From: Mauremys mutica
Taxonomy: Eukaryota > Chordata > Testudines > Geoemydidae
Reading direction: 5' to 3'
Assembly: GCF_020497125.1 (NCBI RefSeq)
Contig: NC_059081.1
Location: 15,471,105 to 15,535,104, forward strand
Length of the DNA: 64,000 bases
Shown here piece by piece: positions 13,702-24,109 of the stretch (position 1 is its first letter; the number at the start of each line of letters is the position of its first letter). Under the pieces are notes generated by a model. It ran no database searches. It was not told where the DNA came from and saw nothing but the letters and a program-made list of their open reading frames with translations. Position numbers and translations under genes: made by a program.

Positions 13702-13996
13702 AGGGCTACTCTACACCAGAAGTGCTACACTGATGCAACTGTACTGATGCCGCTGTAGTGCATCTGGTGAAGACACTCTATGCCAATGGGAGAGCTCTTT
13801 CCCATCGGTATAATAAATCCAGCTCTGTAAGAGGTGGTAACTATGTCAGCGGGACAAACTATCCTGCCAGCATAGGGCTGTCCAGGGTGACGCTTAGGTC
13901 AGTGTAACTTATGCTGCTCAGGGGTGGATTATTCACACCCCTGAATGACATAAATTATTCCAAAGTAAGTGGTAGTAGTAGTGCACACCTGGCCCC
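13702..13996 (+). mobile_element. GTCTACACT-type MITE, first of a head-to-head pair
   Basis: It begins AGGGCTACTCTACACC..AGTGCTACACTGATGC and carries the internal phrases CCAATGGGAGAGCTCTTTCC and GTCAGTGTAACTTATG. The same phrases appear in reverse complement at 14050-14308. It is non-coding; ends are approximate. Related copies lie at 51754-51982 and 52193-52490. Confidence 0.7.
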
Positions 13997-14049
13997 AATC
14001 TTTAGTCTCCAACTGTATCTTCCCCAGTGTAGTGCAACTAGCTTCTAAG

Positions 14050-14308
14050 ATCAGGTCTACGCTATCACTTACTTCGGTATAACGTACATTGCTTAGCAGT
14101 GTGAATAAGCCACCCGCCCAGTGACATAAGTTAAAGTGACCTAAGCACCGGTGTGGAGAGCCAGTGTGGACATAGGGGTGGATTTATTATGCCGACATGA
14201 GAGCTCTCTCCCAACGCCATTGAGCATATTCACCAGATTCGCTACAGCGGCACAGCTGCATTGGTGCAGTTGTGCCCATGTAGCACTTCTAGTGTAGACT
14301 AGCTCTTA
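14050..14308 (-). mobile_element. GTCTACACT-type MITE, second of a head-to-head pair
   Basis: This is an inverted relative of 13702-13996. It starts with TCAGGTCTACGC and ends AGCACTTCTAGTGTAGACTAG. Internal GAGAGCTCTCTCCC and ACATAAGTTAAAGTGACCTAAG match the other copy in antisense. Only about 55 bases separate the two, so the pair could fold into a large imperfect hairpin. Confidence 0.7.
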
Positions 14309-16914
14309 ATCTCAAGTTGTTTAATCATACCTAATTGTATAGATTTTTTTTTCTTATGGGTGTATTCTTATGGAATAAAAAATTCACTGTAATATTTGAG
14401 AATTTCCAGAAAAATAAAGTACTAGTGTTATGAAAGAAAATGTTAGTCACTTGAATATTTTTTGCATTCTGTTTATATAATATAATATCTAGTAATGTAG
14501 GTTCATAAATCACAGCATTTCACTAAATGATGCAAAACTCACTAATGTAATATACATCTCACTTGGCCAATTGTTTAAAGTTATATCTGTATATTTTCCC
14601 TTCTGAGTCTCACATTCTCACAAAACTATAGCAAAAGAAAATGTTCGAAAAGAAAAGCTAATGTTTTTGTTTGTGTTTTACTATTTGCAAAGAGCTCAGA
14701 GGCATAGCGCTCCATCATTTTGTTTGTTTTAATTAGTTTTATCTCCTGTCCTCTGGAAGAGGAATGGGTGGGAAGACAGGAATATATTTTTGTTCTTCCA
14801 TAAATTAGCACAGAGAAATGCAGAAAAACTGTGCAGCTGGCATGGTCTTATGGAAATAAAGTCAAATATGACACCTCCATAGGCAACTCTACCAGTCCAC
14901 CAAGCAAGAGTTCTGAGTTTGCTCCCTGATCTGTACAGCAGCTCTATAACTGCAGCCATTATATCAGACTACACTATCCTGTTATGCACCACCACAGTAT
15001 AGTTAATAGATACAGCTCTGCAGAGTACCCAGAGCGGAGAAGGTATTTTCTTTTTAGATAGGATAAATATGTTTGATGCTTAACAAAATGTTTAATTATA
15101 GTTCTAATTGTTAACAAACTAACCTATGGTGAACTAGATGGATCACAGAATCCATAATGGGTAATGGGGCCTTTCACATACAGGTGAAAAGTTCAGCTGT
15201 AGACCTGAATAGTAATAACCCCAAATCATTATTACTCTAGGATGGCTTTTTAGAATTAGCTCACCACCTCTATCTGTCTAGGTTGTCAATACCTGTAAAA
15301 ACATTACAAAACACAAGCATAGTTAATATTTTTTTACCACTTTCATTGGCCATGACATGAGAAACAAGGAAGAGACCAGGCACCAAGGCTAATCACTTAA
15401 ACTATCTGAGCGCCAGTGGCTAATACAGATGGTTTTCTCATGGATCAGGCACTAATGCTCAGAACAAGATGCTACTAAAATTTGCTCCCCCATGAAATTC
15501 AAAGTTTCCCTTTAGGGCCACCAGCTGAGGATGCAATGCTGGGGGCAATACTGAGAATGGGGAATGTGATGCTAGCTGCTGGCAGATCCTCTTAGATCTA
15601 CAAAGTCTGTAGATGATCCCACTCCCTCTTCTATGAGGAGCAACCTCCTCCCATTCCAACAAAAGAATCTGAAATAAAGTCTGCTGGGGGAACTCAGAAA
15701 GGTATCTGGTCCTGAGTTTTCCATTGGTTCCCCTTAGGAGAAATGGTGGGTATCATCAGAAAAAAAAAAGTATTTTCCCTGCTTAAAACAGCAAATTACA
15801 CACACACTGGATTGTGCATGTTAGTAAATAATAAACTAAAAAGAGTCAATCACCTTTAATTAATCTGGTCATGCATATTTTACACAACATACTAAATCAT
15901 GCAATTTTAAAAAGAATTTTCCCTAGCAACTCCTGCACTACATAAGGCATATGATACTATACCTTGGAGAGAGACAGTGAATTTAAAGAAACAATATGTA
16001 ATTAGAATGATTATAATGGATAATCCTTAATTGCCATAAATCAGTATAGCACCGCTGAGTTTCACAGAGACTCGTAGCTGAGGATCTGGCCCAATATATT
16101 TCTTGTGGCAAATCTTTTCTGAGTTACAATTTGGATTCTGCTTTGAGACAACTGTAGAATACCAACAACAGTAATATTTACTAACATTTTATTGACTAAC
16201 GTCTTTAAGACATTCTAACCATGTGGGTTCAACAGAAGGCATAAAAATTTAAATAAAGTTTAACTTTAATTAGATGTGAAAGTGTGTTGGAAACAATTTC
16301 ATCACGTTTCAGATATTTCAACTTTCAGTCATTCTACCGAGGTTTGATTGTGAGCTACCTGGTGTAGTCACATCCCACAGCAAAGTGAGTATAAAATGAT
16401 ACTTAATCAGAATGCAAGAGTTTCACCCACTTTGTGTAGGTAATAATAACTACACAAGGTTCAAGGAAAATCAGAGCCTAAAGCTACTCATCATCCTGTT
16501 CTGAAAAATACACATGGCCCTTGCTTTTATTTATGTATTTATTTACTGCTGTTGGTTGGGTCACTATGACCTGTAAACTGATAGTCAAGATGCTTCTTGA
16601 ACAGCAGAAAACCTTTCATTTTGTTCCCTATGGGACTGATTCCCCAATTCTGTACTGTTTTAACTCCACTGAAATCAATGCTGGTCACCTTGTCTGTCTT
16701 TCAAATATGGAATTACCAACTTGAAAATTAGTATCATACACTCTTGTATTTATTTCCATAGAATGCGCCTTCTTCAACTGAAGTGGCTATTTAGTTCTAG
16801 GACACTTCTTCCTAGAAGAATGGATCACTTCTCCTCAGAGCTCCCTTTCCATCGTACAAGTATGAAGCAGCACATGCATGAAGCAGACAAAAGTACTCAT
16901 ATATATATCAAAGG
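14309..16914. other. Intronic AT-rich DNA, nothing recognised
   Basis: No recognisable exon or repeat. There is only short low-complexity sequence, such as a run of A at about 15762. Confidence 0.4.
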
Positions 16915-17252
16915 GAATAAGAGAGAAGGTTTTCTCGTGGATCAGTAACTTGTTAAAAAATAGGAAACAAAGGGTAGGAATAAATGGTTAGTTTTCACAA
17001 TGGAGAGAGGTAAATAATGGGGTTCCCAAAAAAATCTGTACTGTGGCCAGTGCTGTTCATAAATGATCTAGAAAAGGGAGTAAAAAGTGAAGTGGCAAAG
17101 TTTGCAGATGATACAAACCTACTGAAGATAGTTAAGTCCAAAGCTGACTCTGAAGAGTACAGAATGGGTAATCGAAACCAGGTGACTGGGTAACAAAATG
17201 GCAGATGAAATCCAGTGTTGATCAGTGGAAAGTAGTGCACATTGGAGAACTT
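16915..17252 (+). repeat. CR1 LINE fragment, reverse-transcriptase domain
   Basis: Reading plus-strand frames in turn gives broken pieces of the CR1 RT: a NGVP-type block near 17015-17040, AGTGCTGTTCATAAATGATCTAG (LFINDL) and GCAAAGTTTGCAGATGATAC (AKFADDT, the catalytic DD at about 17103-17115). The aspartate pair of the RT active site is still legible but the frame shifts several times. It is a short internal fragment without the CR1 tail. Confidence 0.8.
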
Positions 17253-17739
17253 ACTGGGTAGCTTCTGGATTCTAGCTTTTGGCTAGCATACAACTCATCA
17301 GATGATAGCCAACCCTTCAGAGAAAACAGCAAAGCACTTGACCAGAGGTCCTTCTAGAATTTCACCAGATAGAGAAAGTTCAAACACTGGGTCTAATCAA
17401 ATTGCAGAGCGAGTACCTGTCACACACCTGTCACATTTGTGACATCTTGCATAACAAAGTAAATTTGTTCTCAATAGAAGAGGCAATGTTTCTGGACAGA
17501 AAATTCTCCAGGCAGCAACTTCAGAAAAGCTGATATCCTAAGCTGTATTGATTGCCACAATTCTGATTTACTGTAGGATGGATGGAGAGGTGAAACTCAA
17601 CTAAGTAGAATTACTTACTGGTATTTATCTTTATCATAGTCTAACAGTCCCCTTCCTAAGAACAACTATCTAAGCAACCCTGTTGTCTCACTCTTTAACC
17701 TCATCTGCCGCACCCTTACTGTTTGCTATCTTTTATCTA

Positions 17740-17855
17740 AATTGAGACTGTAAGCCCTTTGGAACAGGGACTGTGTCTCCCTTTGTGTTTGTACAGTGTG
17801 TAGCACATTTCAGGTGCCATGGCATTACTAATAATAAATAATAAGGATAATACCT
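17740..17855 (+). repeat. L2/MIR-type 3' tail, plus orientation
   Basis: GAGACTGTAAGCCCTTTGGA, ACAGGGACTGTGTCTC and TTGTACAGTGTGTAGCAC followed by (AAT)n match the shared 3' end of L2/MIR-like retroposons. An inverted copy of the same tail lies about 300 bases downstream at 18128-18245. Confidence 0.65.
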
Positions 17856-17966
17856 CCTTCCTCATCTCATATTTCTTAACGTTATATGTTTTGGGCAGAA
17901 GTGTCTTGACTACAAAGAGGAACTGGCTCATGTGCCTTCTGAAACCCACATCCTACAAACCTGCAC

Positions 17967-18050
17967 ATGCTTATCTTTACTCACACAAGTAATCCAATGG
18001 ACTTCAATGGGACTACTCATGTGTGTAAGTATTTGCCAGATTGGGTTCAC
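17967..18050. repeat. Palindromic miniature repeat (AATGGACTTCAATGGG family)
   Basis: The left arm TACTCACACAAGTAATCC and right arm GGGACTACTCATGTGTGTAAGT are imperfect inverted copies around the centre ATGGACTTCAAT. It is a short fold-back repeat common in sauropsid genomes. No target duplication was identified. Confidence 0.6.
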
Positions 18051-18127
18051 TCAACTGCCTTCTTGCTCCCTGAGAGATAAAAACATGAAGCATGGTTTCT
18101 TAGGACAGGGAAAAAGAAGATATTCCA

Positions 18128-18245
18128 CAATAATTATTAATAGTACAGTAATTTGTATTACAGAGTTGTTTCTAGTGACCCCAGTCCCATTGAGCTAGGT
18201 GACATAGTAGAAGATGGTGCCTATTCTAGAGAATTTGCGGCCTCT
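18128..18245 (-). repeat. L2/MIR-type 3' tail, minus orientation
   Basis: ATTATTAATAGTACAGTAAT, GACCCCAGTCCCATTGAGC and TAGGTGACATAGTAGAAG are the reverse of the tail at 17740-17855, more decayed. A further antisense copy lies at 47085-47215. Confidence 0.55.
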
Positions 18246-20022
18246 AGAATTTGCAGCCCAAAGCTATACTTGTGTGAGAGCAATAGATAACAAACTGCAG
18301 AATTTTTGGATCAAAAATGATTGCAGAATAGTTTTACTGTATCAGGTTTAACAATCTGTTTTCTTCTAGTATAAAGCACTATCATCTTCATAGAAAAAAT
18401 AATATTTAAAGACTTCCCACTGCTGCAGTGAGGTTAAGCTTTTACATATTGTGAAAAACAACCTCCCGGAGAATCACCTACCATGAAACCCATCACTCAT
18501 CCAGTGTCTGAGCAGGATGTGCTCCTAGGGGTTTCCCACTTCCTCTAGCCACATTAAATGTGATGGAGTGAGGCTGTCACCACCATTGTTTTCAATACGC
18601 AAACATGCAGTGTGTTTCATTATGCTCTGAGGAACAGATCCAAAGCTTTTACAGTTATTCATCGCAGCTTTTAAGGACTAACTGCTCCCTTTGTCTATTT
18701 CATCCACTTTCACTGTTGTGGTTCTTTTTCATCCTGCTCTGTGCACCTGATAAAGCTTCCCATTGTAATATGAGGTGACTATCCTGTCCTTCAACTAATC
18801 TCGCCCTAAAATGCACTTCTTTTATCTTGCATTCCTTACCTAATCACCACCACTATGCAATCCCCTTCTTATCTCACCTTTTATTATATCCACGACAAAA
18901 ATAGCTATATACACATCTGCAATGCATGTTTACAATAAGGAACAAAATGCTAAACCCTTGAGATATATGATCATATACAAATGAAAGCTAACCGGCTAAG
19001 CACCTGATCGTGCACTGCTTTGCAGCTGGATAAAATTACTCATATTTGCAGAATAGGGTCCTTTGATTATAAGCTTTCCTGGGCAGAGAACTTTTTTGTT
19101 TGTTTGTTTGTGTGTTTTTGTTTATAAAGCTATGAAACTATATAAAGAGTATGTAAATTGTTGCAGCAGGAACGGGGGGAAAGAGTAGAGGAGAAATTCT
19201 CTTAGGGCCTGCATAAAGATGAAGTACTGGTGGATCATTCTGGCAGGTTTACATGTGGGATATTTGGTATATTTGGTAAAATGAAGTGCTTCTCTGAGAG
19301 AGGGAATTATGACAGAGAAGGTTCTGAAGGGAAAGCTTAGAGACAGCTCAAGGAGAATGTTAAGGCTCAGATTTATGTTGTGACACCAAGCCTGAAGAGG
19401 GGAGTTTGGACATTGTTTGTTCTGACAATAGGATAGGAACTCAGCCCATTCACCATCATTTCTATTCATAATTTCTGCTTGGAGAGTGAAATCCTTTTGA
19501 GTCTACTGAAATGCACCAAGTTGTGCATTCGTCCCATGGCTATTATCGGCTACAACTGAAGAGCATGAATGAATGAAGAATGCTATGTATTAACTCAAAG
19601 CTTCAATGGAAAACATGACCCCTCACACACCTCAATTTCATAGTATCTAGAAATATCATGGAATATAAGACCTGAGTCCAAGAGAGCCGGAGTAGAAAGT
19701 TTCACTTGCACACTCCAAAAGGTGTTCTGATCAATGCTCTGAACTACTCTGCGTTGCTATTGTATGGTGTTGTATGTGCAAGAGGCTTGTGTAAGCCTGA
19801 CTGAAGACATGCACACTATCACACACTTAAATGTTTTAACTAAATAGAAATTGTCCAAATGTGAACAAAGTACATTGAAATCTGTATAATCCTTGCTTTG
19901 TTCTGTTTGTTGATTTGCTCACTAATTCACACAGTAATTAAAAATTACCAGTCATTAGTGGGAATTACCCAAGTTTCTGCTGTGAAGCTTAGGGGTGTTT
20001 TTGTCTTTGGTTGGACTAAGCG
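18246..20022. other. Intronic DNA downstream of the retroviral leader
   Basis: A TTTG-rich run lies at 19091-19121. If the retrovirus at 20023-21039 once had an internal region it should lie here on minus, but I see no gag- or pol-like peptide, so its 3' end is unplaced. Confidence 0.4.
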
Positions 20023-20033
20023 CTCACTTACCT
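20023..20033 (-). promoter_or_regulatory. Splice donor of the retroviral leader
   Basis: The minus strand reads AGGTAAGTGAG, a near-perfect 5' splice site. It directly follows the last T-arm-like hairpin of the leader. A donor at the end of the untranslated leader is the expected place in a retrovirus. Confidence 0.6.
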
Positions 20034-20035
20034 CT

Positions 20036-20215
20036 CCAGGGGACTCGAACACCTGGACTGGGACTCAAACCCAGGCTGGGACTCTAACCCAGACTACTTG
20101 GATCCTGCGCAAACCTGGACTGGGACTCTAACCCAGACCTGGACTGGGACTCTAACCCAGACCTAAGTTGTCAGGGACTCGAACCCCGACAATCTGCACT
20201 GGGACTCAAACCCAG
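20036..20215 (-). repeat. Array of seven tRNA T-arm-like hairpins in retroviral leader
   Basis: Read on minus, seven units have a GC-rich stem, a 7-base loop TT[C/A/T]GAGT, and the closing strand. They lie at 20036-20056, 20058-20074, 20076-20092, 20120-20136, 20144-20160, 20168-20192 and 20199-20215. The commonest form is CTGGGTTAGAGTCCCAG: a 5-bp stem and 7-base loop, exactly the geometry of a tRNA T arm. The loop TTCGAGT in three units is the loop of tRNA-Arg(UCU), the primer this element appears to use. An eighth copy closes the LTR at 20420-20442. Spacing varies (18 to 31 bases), so this is not a simple tandem repeat. Function is unknown. Confidence 0.85.
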
Positions 20216-20397
20216 GCAACCTTGACCCTACTCAACGGGTAGGTGGATGTTGCTGGATTTCTACGAGCTTCAGCTGGTTCACAGAACTCACCTTATCGCT
20301 GACGCAGAGATCAGTTTACCAGGCAAGGCTCCTCTAAACCAGAGGATGCGCGCTGCGTTGCCTCAGAGTCTGATCCCCCGCCGGAGAGTCAGACAAA
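20216..20397 (-). other. Retroviral leader between primer-binding site and hairpin array
   Basis: Untranslated leader sequence on minus, between the primer-binding site and the T-arm-like array. It contains CTCCGGCGGGGGATCAGAC, a GC-rich echo of the primer-binding site. No coding frame on minus was recognised. Confidence 0.55.
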
Positions 20398-20415
20398 GTC
20401 CCGGCGGAGTCGCCA
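20398..20415 (-). promoter_or_regulatory. Primer-binding site for tRNA-Arg(UCU)
   Basis: The minus strand reads TGGCGACTCCGCCGGGAC, starting with the TGG that pairs with a tRNA CCA end. It begins four bases (TCTT) after the LTR end. From memory, it is the exact complement of the last 18 bases of a vertebrate tRNA-Arg(UCU) isodecoder ending GTCCCGGCGGAGTCGCCA. This makes the element an ERV that primed reverse transcription with tRNA-Arg. Confidence 0.8.
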
Positions 20416-20504
20416 AAGATGTCAGGGACTCGAACCCCAACAGCGAAGTTCGTTGTCTGACCACAGAGAGACAGGCAACACCAGCAAGGTCCGATCAAAA
20501 GTTC

Positions 20505-20510
20505 TTTATT
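20505..20510 (-). terminator. LTR polyadenylation signal
   Basis: AATAAA on minus within GTCAATAAAGAACTTTTG, downstream of the TATA box and upstream of the LTR end. It fits the R/U5 junction. Confidence 0.7.
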
Positions 20511-20585
20511 GACAAGTGCACGTGTCAGTAAAAGAACAGCTCGTATCCGAAGAGAACCAGCAGCCCTTTACAGCTTAGTATTAGC

Positions 20586-20593
20586 TTATATAG
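20586..20593 (-). promoter_or_regulatory. LTR TATA box
   Basis: TATATAAG on minus, about 80 bases before AATAAA and preceded by a CRE-like TGACGTAA 10 bases upstream. Position fits the LTR core promoter; activity is not implied. Confidence 0.6.
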
Positions 20594-21372
20594 ACAGTTT
20601 TATTACGTCATAGATCATTCACTTGAGCAACCCATCCCCTTTGTCTAACAACTAGAAATTAGAAACCTTTTAATATATACGCATGCCTAGTCTCTACAAT
20701 ATTGAATTGTTAATATCTCAACAAGCGCCAAAGGTTAGGAATGTGAGGGAGTTAAAACACACCGAACACTAAACCAGGGAGTTAGAGTCAGAACTGTGAG
20801 ATGCTTGTGTTTCTCATCAGTTCTTGAAACAGTGTATCTTAACATAACACAGCTGGTACCAGCCCCCTCACTTATCTCACTGTTTCCCAGGGCTTTGTGA
20901 AACATGCTGCTTCTCAGTATTTTTCCACGCTGGGATTACCCAGAAACCTCTGTTAGCCTGACTCCAGTCAGGTTGGCATAACTGGGTTTTGTGCTGCATC
21001 TTTATTCAGGCCTAACACTGCTAAGTGGGGAATTTGACAAAAATCCAGTAGAGATAATAACTATGATTCTTCGTGGAATTCTGTGGTAACTCCATTAAAG
21101 TCAGTGGAATCATAGAGATGTAAATCCAGTGTAAGTGAGAGAATGCTCAGGCACACAATTAATAAGAGTCTGAAAGTAAGACACATCCTAATCTGACATG
21201 TTGTTTTATCCTGTGGTTCTACAGTGGTGTTTACTCCTACAGAATGCTGCATATATTCTTGCCTAGAAACAGATTGCTCTGACTTTGAGTTTACTCACCA
21301 ACCACAGAGAAGGGCTTTTTGTCACTCTGCTACTAATATTACCTCCCTCTGGAGAAGTGATATAGTCTATAG

Positions 21373-21774
21373 CAGGGGTGGCCAACCTGAGCCTGAGAAG
21401 GAGCCAGAATTTACCAATGTACATTGCCAAAGAGCCACAGTAATAAGTCAGCAGTCCTCCATCGCTCCCCACCCGGCTTCCAGCACCTCCCCCTCCCTCC
21501 CCGCACCTCCTGATCAGCTGTTTTGTAGTGTGCAGGAGGCTCTGGGGGGAAGGGGGAGGAGCGAGGGCATGGCAGGCTCAGGGAAGGGGGCAGGAAGGCA
21601 TGGATTGGGGGGCGGGCATGTGGCAGAGCCAGGGGTTGAGCAGTGAGCATCCCCTGGCACATTGGAAAGTTTGCGTCTGTAGCTCCAGCCCTGGAGTCGG
21701 TACCTATGCAAGGAGCTGCATATTAACTCTGAAGAGCCACATGTGGCTCCAGAGCCATAGGTTGGCCACCCTTG
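21373..21774. mobile_element. hAT-type non-autonomous element, 402 bp
   Basis: The ends CAGGGGTGGCCAACCT and AGGTTGGCCACCCTTG are inverted repeats. The flanks GTCTATAG (21365-21372) and TTCTATAT (21775-21782) agree at 6 of 8 bases, an aged hAT target duplication. Sub-terminal GAGCCA/GAGCCACATGTGGCTC words recur at both sides. The body is GC-rich and codes for nothing recognisable; the overlapping reading frames on both strands are shadows. Confidence 0.85.
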
Positions 21775-21782
21775 TTCTATAT

Positions 21783-22893
21783 AATAGTTCTTCTAGGAAC
21801 TACAGTATAGTATTAAAATCACTGAATCAGTGTTGTAGCAAAATTCCTGTAAGTACTGTCTATTTTAGCACATATGGCAGAGAGTAGGGTACAAGACGCG
21901 AGTATTTTTATACCTACTCTAGTGCTTCTGAGTTTTGTTTTCTAAACTCTGATTCATTTGGGTATAGCAATGTGTGTAGAAGAGTTTACAGCTCCTCAGG
22001 CAGAAACATCTTTTTGTTTTTTTCCCCACTTTTCTTTCAAGAACTTGTAAGGATTTCAAACTCCTGTGGCTTCTATTGATTTCTTTAGCTTTGGCACATT
22101 TCTTGTTTATATTTGATTTAAACTCCATCATTCCCCCACAGATAAAACAGCACCTTGGGAAAAAGCTTTGGAGGTACGATACAGCTAGTAAAATTAATTT
22201 ATTATAGCAGCAGTCTTCCAGCTACTCTAGTTAAGCTTCTGTCAGCATTTCTGCTATTAACAGTTTAGAACATGATTCTACCTGTTCAGTACAGGCTAAA
22301 CTTTGGCATTTAGACCCTGAAGCCCAACCATATTCGAAAATAAAATGTCAGTTGGTCACTTTAAAGTAATAAAAGCACCAAAAAACAGTTATTCTTTTAG
22401 ATGGTGTTGACAAAATATATAATTCAAAGGTATTGGGGACTTGGATTTGTTTTGACATTTGAAAACTACTAGCCAATAATCTGAAATTTTGCCTTTGGAT
22501 ACTTGGTAATATTACTACTGTGATGTTTTGAAGTAATGAGCCAATATATTTTCCAAAGTGTATTACTGTGATGTTAAAAGTGGTGGCCCTGATCCTGCAA
22601 ACATGTGGTCACACTCCTGCATCTACGTAGAGCTCAACAAAGTGGGTTTCTGTGACAGCATGACAGTACTTATATAATATAATACATGACAAGTATGTAT
22701 GTAGATGAGTTTTTTAATAAATAGATAAACCTAGAAAAAAAAGATGCTTTTATTTATTTTATTAGGTTTATTTAAATCGTGCCCTCCCTGCAGTCTAGAA
22801 CCATATACAGAAATAATAAAACAGATGCATTAAATACAATGTTCAAGATATGAAATCCAACCAATTTACCCAAACTAGGCCTTTCTTAGCATG
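21783..22893. other. Intronic DNA, nothing recognised
   Basis: AT-rich sequence with no supported feature. Confidence 0.4.
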
Positions 22894-22901
22894 TAATAAG
22901 C

Positions 22902-23088
22902 CTGGGTTAGGGAACCTTTTTTCTATCACGGGCCACTGACTCACAGAAAAAAATCGATCACAGGCCACACAGAGACCTGCAGCAGGGCACCGAGGCTCAG
23001 GGCTTCCCTCCCTCAGCACCAAGACTTGCTGTGAGCCAGATTGAAATTAAGCAATAGGCCAGATGAGACCGTAGGTTATCCACCCCTG
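22902..23088. mobile_element. hAT-type MITE, 187 bp
   Basis: The left end CTGGGTTAGGGAACC and right end GGTTATCCACCCCTG are inverted repeats with changes. The flanks TAATAAGC (22894-22901) and CAATAAGC (23089-23096) differ at one base of eight. Inside, ATCACGGGCCACTGAC and GATCACAGGCCACACAG form a short internal repeat. Confidence 0.85.
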
Positions 23089-23734
23089 CAATAAGCCATT
23101 TCCCACACTCAGAGGCAGCCTAGAAAGAAAGATTTGACATGCCAGGTTCTGCAACTGAGGCTCCTCAATGAAAATATCCACAATCCATCACCCTCTTGAC
23201 TAAACTGAGCGTCCATTCCTTAAATGCCTCAGCAGATATCAGTTGTCATGGGGAGAGAGGCTTCATGGGTTGTGGTCCTAATTTAATTCAAGTTAATTGG
23301 TTAAATCAAGTTAATTGGCAAACAATTGTAAACATTAGTCCAGACATTCCAGAAACATTTGTAGTTTATCCTTCACCATCAAATAAGTCAATTTAAAACA
23401 GGACCACAACCACTAGTCTAGACACATACTTAGGGTTTAATAGTACGTACATCCACATATTATGTGAATAATAGAACACTTCATTTCAGCAGCATCAACT
23501 GAAAAAATCAAGCAATATTCTTAATAGTTCTCAAAAAGAACTTTATGAACTGTGAGGCAATTCATTCCATTGTTTGATTAAAAAGAATTCATTATTGAAA
23601 TCTATCCCAGGATTTTATACAGCACTTGTCACCACAGAATACAAGAACTGCATAGGTAAATCAGCATAACGAGGTCTGTGACGGACTTCATGGACTAATC
23701 TATATTCATGATGGGAAAGTAGTGTTCTCCAATA

Positions 23735-23884
23735 GATAGAACATAGGAATGGGAGTGAGAAGATCTAAGGTCATTTCCCAGTAATACACTGATTTTCTGG
23801 GTGACCTTGGGAGAAAAAACTCTGAACATCTCCAAGCCTTAGCTTCCTACAGGGATTGTGATACAATCACCCTTCTTGTTAAAG
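23735..23884 (+). repeat. MIR-type SINE, interrupted by a hAT element
   Basis: TTCTGGGTGACCTTGGGAG, TCTCCAAGCCTTAGCTTCC and the A/T-rich lead to the tail match the CORE and following blocks of MIR. Its 3' part is cut by the hAT insertion that starts at 23885. Confidence 0.6.
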
Positions 23885-24101
23885 CAGATTCTCAAACTTT
23901 TGTACTGGTGACCCCTTTCACATAGCAATCCACCAAGTGAGACCCTCCTTATAAATTAAAAACACTTTTTAATATATTTAACACAATTATAAATGCTGGA
24001 GGCAAAGCGGGGTTTGGGGCGGAGGCTGACAGCTCGCAACCCCCCATGTAATAACCTCGCGACCCCCTGAGGGGTCCCAACCCCCCGTTTGAGAACCCCT
24101 G
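23885..24101. mobile_element. hAT-type MITE, 217 bp, perfect target duplication
   Basis: The ends are CAGATTCTCAAAC and GTTTGAGAACCCCTG, inverted repeats starting CAG as hAT elements do. TGTTAAAG flanks it on both sides (23877-23884 and 24102-24109), a perfect 8-bp target duplication. Internal GACCCC and GGGGTC words near both ends are sub-terminal repeats. The perfect duplication suggests it is one of the younger hAT insertions here. Confidence 0.92.
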
Positions 24102-24109
24102 TGTTAAAG

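Larger units (their letters stand above)
20420..21039 (-). mobile_element. Endogenous retrovirus LTR (5' LTR by position)
   Basis: A 620-bp LTR on minus, starting TGTCAAATTCCCC (upper end 21039) and ending GAGTCCCTGACA at 20420, so it has TGTCA/TGACA inverted ends. Inside are a CRE-like TGACGTAA (20603-20610), a TATA box TATATAAG (20586-20593) and an AATAAA signal (20505-20510), in the right order for U3-R-U5. A primer-binding site and leader with splice donor follow, so this is a 5' LTR rather than a solo LTR. No 3' LTR or coding region was found in the window. The last 23 bases fold into a T-arm-like hairpin. The virus class is not resolved. Confidence 0.8.

Noticed and set aside
19898..20131. 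Coding frame at the retroviral leader
   Set aside because: It is on the plus strand, opposite to the LTR, and translates the hairpin array.
20036..20215. tRNA genes or a tRNA cluster
   Set aside because: Only T-arm-like hairpins occur; there are no acceptor, D or anticodon arms and no A box.
20036..20215. CRISPR-like array of spaced repeats
   Set aside because: Units are short palindromes with irregular 1-29 base gaps in a vertebrate retroviral leader; no CRISPR context.
21224..21887. Four overlapping reading frames of 65-140 codons
   Set aside because: They fall on a non-coding GC-rich hAT element and read in both strands; composition explains the open frames.
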